This document shows positions 47,668 through 50,938 of a stretch of DNA of 50,938 bases, piece by piece. The translations under genes were made by a program, and so were the position numbers. The stretch is from a virus. The first letter of the stretch is position 1. Every line of letters begins with the position of its first letter. Under the pieces are notes generated by a model. That model saw nothing but the letters and a program-made list of their open reading frames with translations, was not told the origin of the DNA and did not search any database. The stretch is taken from positions 1-50,938 of IMG/VR virus record IMGVR_UViG_3300046740_000705; one strand, given 5' to 3'.

Positions 47668-47888
47668 GATGGTAGCCCCGCCAGTGGTGCCGCGATGCTG
47701 GCCCGCACCGCAGCGTCCTTAGCCTCCAGCAATTTGCGCAAGGCGACGGTGCGCTCCGGGTGTCGCGGCAGGGTAGTGACGAGCCGTTCCGCAAGCTCGC
47801 CAAACGGCTGGCTGATCGCCGCCAATTCCGGCGGCAGATGTGCGGTGGAGAAAAATTGCATAATCGGCTCTACCGAGGGCGTCGCCAT
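47664..47888 (-). CDS. Acb2/Tad1-like helical-hairpin protein
   Basis: 74 residues. IMQFFSTAHLPPELAAISQP, then FGELAERLVTTLP and PERTVALRKLLEAKDAAVRA form a short N-terminal helix and a two-helix hairpin. The R-T-x-A-L-x-K-L-x-E-A-x-x-A pattern is that of Acb2/Tad1-type proteins, phage sponges that bind cyclic nucleotides and block CBASS or Thoeris defence. AGGAGG seven bases before the ATG gives strong translation. Identification is by remembered pattern; a plain structural role remains possible. Confidence 0.55.
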   Translation of the reverse strand: MATPSVEPIMQFFSTAHLPPELAAISQPFGELAERLVTTLPRHPERTVALRKLLEAKDAAVRASIAAPLAGLPS

Positions 47889-47900
47889 TTACTCGCCTCC

Positions 47901-49430
47901 TCAGAAGATCATGGTTGCGACATTGGCCGGACGTTTGTGGGTGACGGCCGCGGCCCGCGCCATCGTCAACGACAGCATGCCGTCAATGCGGCCAGTCGAT
48001 CGTCCCTTGTCCAGCTTCCTATTGCCGGCGGGATCCTTCATCACCACGGCGTTCGCGGCGCACATCTTCAGCACCGGATGATTGCCGTGCGCCACCAGAC
48101 CGTTGAGCAGGTCCGATTCCAAGTCCCGGAGCGCCGGCGACATCGACTGCATGCCCTGGCCGAATTCGCAGAACCGAGTTTCGAGCTGGTGCTCGGTGAA
48201 GCCGGCCTTGACCAGCCAGGGCCGCAGGTGCACCCAACCCCAGCGGTCGAACGCTAATTTGCGGATGTCATATCGGCGAAATGCGTCTTGGAGATACGCA
48301 GCGACGAATTCATATTCGACCGACCGACCGGGCGCTGCCTGTAAGTAGCCCTGGCGATGCCACAGATCGTAGGGCACCCGGTCGGCCCTCGACTTATCGG
48401 CCAAGCCCGTGCCCGGCAGCCAGAAGGTCGGGTGGACCTGCCAGACCCGGTCGACCTCGCCGATCAACACCAACGCGGTCAGGTCCGACACTGCGCTGAG
48501 GTCCAGGCCGGCGAACACGGGCATGCCGTCGATCGGCTTCGGCTCGGCGCCGCACGACGCCCACACACTGGTCGAGACGAAGGGCGAGCTGGCTTCGACG
48601 CGCTGGTTGAGGACGAGGTTGCGATACTCGGCCTCGCGGCTGGGCATGCGCCGGGCGTCCTCGGCCATGGCCAACACTTCGTCGGCATTTTGGAATTCAC
48701 CAAATGCCGGGTTGGCCAAGCGGATGGTGGCCTCTTCGAACGGATCAGCCTCTTCCGGCGCGCTGTAGAGCGCCACGATCACTCGATCGTCGTAGCCCGC
48801 GAGTGCATCGTCGAGGAGGACCGAGAGCAGGTCGTTGTCGCGTGGCGCCTGTGTCGAAATAATGATGGTCAGGGGATTAGCTTGCGCCGCGGTGGCGGTT
48901 TCCATGGCTTCATAGAGTTGCGACCTGGGTCCACGAACCTGACCTAATTCGTCGTGCACCACCAGGACGGGCGACAGCCCGAACGCCGTCTTAGCTTCGG
49001 CCGAGAGTGCTCGGTAGACGGTGCCCATCTCCGGGCAGACCAGCTCCTTTTTGGTTTCATGGATCGCGATCGCTTCGTACAACTCCGGCGACATACGGAC
49101 GATCTTGGCGGCCAGGTCGAACAGGATCCCTGCCTGCTGCCGCGACTGCGCGGTCGAGTAAATCTGCGAATTGTACCGCGCCTCGGGGCCGCACAAATGC
49201 AGCAGCATGATGCAGGCGGCGAGTGCGGTTTTGCCGTTCTTGCGCCCGAAGCTGAGGAGGGCCCGACGCGTCCCGGCCGGATTGTCGTAGATCCGCAGCA
49301 GTTCGTGCTGTTGCCAGTCCTTCAGCTTAATCGGTCGACCGGCGAACTGGCCCTCGGGGACAAAGCAGAGGTGCTCGATCCACCAAATATTGTGAGCCCC
49401 GCGGCTCACATGTTTGGCTACATTTCCCAC
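47901..49430 (-). CDS. terL: Terminase large subunit
   Basis: 509 residues from GTG 49430. ATPase motifs: SFGRKNGKTALAA (Walker A) and VLVVHDELG (Walker B). The nuclease domain begins GLDLSAVSDLTALV and continues with FDRWGWVHLRPWL and GRIDGMLSLTMA. It pumps DNA into the prohead and cuts it. Overlaps TerS by 13 bases. Confidence 0.95.
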   Translation of the reverse strand: MGNVAKHVSRGAHNIWWIEHLCFVPEGQFAGRPIKLKDWQQHELLRIYDNPAGTRRALLSFGRKNGKTALAACIMLLHLCGPEARYNSQIYSTAQSRQQAGILFDLAAKIVRMSPELYEAIAIHETKKELVCPEMGTVYRALSAEAKTAFGLSPVLVVHDELGQVRGPRSQLYEAMETATAAQANPLTIIISTQAPRDNDLLSVLLDDALAGYDDRVIVALYSAPEEADPFEEATIRLANPAFGEFQNADEVLAMAEDARRMPSREAEYRNLVLNQRVEASSPFVSTSVWASCGAEPKPIDGMPVFAGLDLSAVSDLTALVLIGEVDRVWQVHPTFWLPGTGLADKSRADRVPYDLWHRQGYLQAAPGRSVEYEFVAAYLQDAFRRYDIRKLAFDRWGWVHLRPWLVKAGFTEHQLETRFCEFGQGMQSMSPALRDLESDLLNGLVAHGNHPVLKMCAANAVVMKDPAGNRKLDKGRSTGRIDGMLSLTMARAAAVTHKRPANVATMIF

Positions 49431-49855
49431 GGCTTCAATTTTTGCGAGGCTTTGCGGGCGGCGCTGCCGGCGTTATCAGGGGTCAGCCGCGATTGATTAG
49501 TGAGGCGCAGTTTTGTCGCCAGCGAGATCGAGGCGCGGGTTTCGGCCTCTCGGATGATCAGGAGAGTTTTATACCGGGCCAATCCATCGTTCTGCCGCAG
49601 CCACTCGTGGTCGAACCCGTCGACCATCTCATTGACTTTGGCGATCGCCTCGCGATGCCGGCAGAAATCCGCCAAGAGGCTGCGCAACACCGCCGTGGCG
49701 AAGAAATTGGGGTCCTCAGACGCGACAATTTCGCGCCAGATTTCAGCTTGGCATTCATTAAATTCCGCCGGGGGCTCGGGCCGCTGACCGAGCCCGCCGT
49801 TAATTAATACCGGCGCGGCCTTGGCGGCGGCCGAGTTGCGTCCTCTGGTCCTCAT
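49418..49855 (-). CDS. terS: Terminase small subunit (P27-like)
   Basis: 145 residues. A disordered basic start, then PPAEFNECQAEIWREIV and RSLLADFCRHREAIAKVNEM, helical, ending LRLTNQSRLTPDNAGSAAR as in P27-type small terminases. It recognises phage DNA for packaging. Coupled to HNH by ATGA. Confidence 0.85.
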   Translation of the reverse strand: MRTRGRNSAAAKAAPVLINGGLGQRPEPPAEFNECQAEIWREIVASEDPNFFATAVLRSLLADFCRHREAIAKVNEMVDGFDHEWLRQNDGLARYKTLLIIREAETRASISLATKLRLTNQSRLTPDNAGSAARKASQKLKPWEM

Positions 49856-50178
49856 TTACGGTTCCAGTGGTGGTTGGGATCGATCGGCGTGCCGTCGGGG
49901 CGCCAGCCGCGGATCACAAACCGCTCTTCCCGCTGGCCGGTTTTGACGACACGCTTTTTTTCGCGATGCGCCTGGTTGTCACAACGCCCGCATAGGGTCC
50001 GCAGGTTGGCCAGGGTCAACTTAAGATGCGGATGCGTGCTGCGCGGCTGGATGTGGTCGACCCGCGCCTCGCCCCGGCCGCGTACACTCACCCCGCAGTT
50101 AACGCAGCGGAATCCATCACGTTTTAGGGCTAAACCGCGGACAGCACGCCAGGCCGGAGATTGGAGAAAATTAGGCAT
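49852..50178 (-). CDS. HNH endonuclease
   Basis: 108 residues. CVNCG and CGRC supply a zinc site, and ARVDHIQPRSTHPHLKLTLANL carries the HNH core (read as VDHI, then N). In HK97-like cos phages an HNH protein beside terminase is needed for cos cleavage, so this phage probably packages from cos. Confidence 0.9.
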   Translation of the reverse strand: MPNFLQSPAWRAVRGLALKRDGFRCVNCGVSVRGRGEARVDHIQPRSTHPHLKLTLANLRTLCGRCDNQAHREKKRVVKTGQREERFVIRGWRPDGTPIDPNHHWNRK

Positions 50179-50240
50179 TCCTCATGCCCTGCTGACGGCA
50201 CACCCGGTCTTTACGCTACCGAGTTCCCGTCCTGCGAAGC

Positions 50241-50270
50241 GCTGTACCGTATATAGAACAAGGCTGTCAA
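50241..50270 (-). promoter_or_regulatory. Candidate promoter for HNH-terminase
   Basis: On the minus strand TTGACA (50270-50265), 18 bases, TACAGC (50246-50241). The -35 is perfect, the -10 weak; a TATATA sits between them. It lies between the NusG-like and HNH genes. Confidence 0.4.
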
Positions 50271-50278
50271 CGTAACCG

Positions 50279-50803
50279 CTACATATGTCCGTAGACTTTG
50301 TTGAGCGTATTCGCGTTAGGAACCTCCACCCGAACAATCCGATCGAAAATCACTGACCAAATTATTGCCTTCCCGCCTGGAGTAAGCTCGGCCAGAACCC
50401 CCATAATTTTTTGCCCTTCGATTTCGACTTCATCACCAACCTTTATGTCCTGCCGGGCGCCGCTGCCGCGCGGCACCGCCATGTCGAACTCGCCGGATCG
50501 TTCGCGTTGCTGGATTAGTTCAATATCCGTATCCGCTAGCTTCGCGATACCGGGACGCGACTTCATTAATCCAATTGCGCCTGTAATCGAGACGTCCGCG
50601 GGCCAGCCGCGCCAATCCTGGCAGAAGACCAGCCGGGCAAATAACGGCCGCATTATGATAATCGGGCGTCTATGCCGACCGTGAGGCAATAACAGCCGGC
50701 GATACCGCGGCAAGTAGGCGCGATACCCCGCTTGCAGTAATTGCCGCTCGGCGACTTCCTCGGCCGAGGTTTTGGTTTCGACGATGACCCAGGGCGGCAG
50801 CAT
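50279..50803 (-). CDS. NusG-like transcription factor (NGN plus KOW)
   Basis: 174 residues. The N-terminal part (WVIVETKTSAEEVAERQLLQ, then YRAYLPRYRR and RPLFARLVFCQDWRGWPADV) is an NGN domain with a basic loop. The C-terminal part (DIKVGDEVEIEGQKIMGVLA) is a KOW domain. NusG paralogues such as RfaH and LoaP act as antiterminators on specific operons. Its place as the first gene of the late operon suggests it controls that operon. Confidence 0.8.
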   Translation of the reverse strand: MLPPWVIVETKTSAEEVAERQLLQAGYRAYLPRYRRLLLPHGRHRRPIIIMRPLFARLVFCQDWRGWPADVSITGAIGLMKSRPGIAKLADTDIELIQQRERSGEFDMAVPRGSGARQDIKVGDEVEIEGQKIMGVLAELTPGGKAIIWSVIFDRIVRVEVPNANTLNKVYGHM

Positions 50804-50938
50804 GGCGGCACAATATACGGCGTTTCGGTCAGTTCGGGTACGCTGTCGGTTGTTTCTGGTCGGTGGGGGATTTTTTCGGCTCGCGGTATAATCCGCAGGG
50901 GGTCCGGTCGGGTTTAAGGGCGATTAGCGGAGATTCCC

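Noticed and set aside
50883-50896. Perfect TATAAT flanked by GCGG/CCGC near the right end
   Set aside because: No -35-like hexamer at 16-18 bases on the plus strand; insufficient to call a promoter, though it lies in the likely divergent control gap.
1-50938. CRISPR arrays, tRNA genes and insertion sequences
   Set aside because: No regularly spaced repeat-spacer pattern, no cloverleaf noticed by eye and no transposase-like protein; a tRNA scan could still find one I missed.

Overview
The window looks like the near-complete genome of a temperate, long-tailed (siphovirus-type) phage of an alphaproteobacterium, probably from the Rhizobiales/Rhodospirillales side. The evidence is high GC, a GcrA-type regulator domain and a DUF3309 gene (both typical of Alphaproteobacteria), a full head and tail gene set, a tyrosine integrase, divergent repressor-like genes, and no host housekeeping gene at either end. 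Both ends are short non-coding stretches. If the molecule is circular or cos-ended, they form one roughly 180-base gap between a leftward NusG-like gene and a rightward small HTH gene.

Layout. (1) 49-1174, plus strand: four small genes, with paired TGTAGTGGTG repeats at the ends of genes 2, 3 and 4. (2) 11974-1164, minus strand: the early operon. From its promoter end it runs: HTH regulator, AT-hook/RMF-like protein, PD-(D/E)XK-like nuclease, RuvC-like resolvase, two tandem paralogues, CHC2/Toprim primase, RepA-like ATPase, a structured non-coding stretch (5897-6566), then about fifteen small accessory genes. These are mostly joined by ATGA or GTGA overlaps. (3) 11975-12191: divergent control region. 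(4) 12192-17070, plus strand: repressor, ParB-like protein, unknown genes, excisionase-like HTH and integrase, followed by an attP-like repeat cluster. (5) 17311-23555, plus strand: a tightly coupled operon of small genes with a HIRAN protein, a DUF1653 protein, a gp3-like recombination-directionality-factor protein and a zinc-ribbon/GcrA fusion. (6) 50803-23493, minus strand: the late operon. It runs NusG-like factor, HNH, TerS, TerL, an Acb2/Tad1-like small protein, a membrane protein, a protease-capsid fusion, an Ig-like protein, portal, a collagen-like protein, connectors, tail tube, G/GT chaperones, a very long tape measure, tail tip, an S74 tail fibre, and a lysis cassette with a BPSL0067/NlpC-like hydrolase.

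How it works together. Early genes supply replication (ATPase loader or helicase plus primase, no phage polymerase) and resolution. The divergent HTH genes and integrase module govern lysogeny. Late expression appears to be organised by a NusG-like factor at the head of the operon, by hairpin terminators after the two most abundant structural genes, and by a repeated roughly 38-base 5' module that carries the Shine-Dalgarno sequence in front of the capsid, tail tube, chaperone and tail hub genes.

Most promising leads are the repeated late 5' module with its terminators and NusG-like factor, the Acb2/Tad1-like gene beside the terminase, the paired left-end repeats, the long 11-residue repeat tract in the tape measure, and the duplicated 65-base intergenic element in the lysogeny region. 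All functional names rest on motif reading without database searches.
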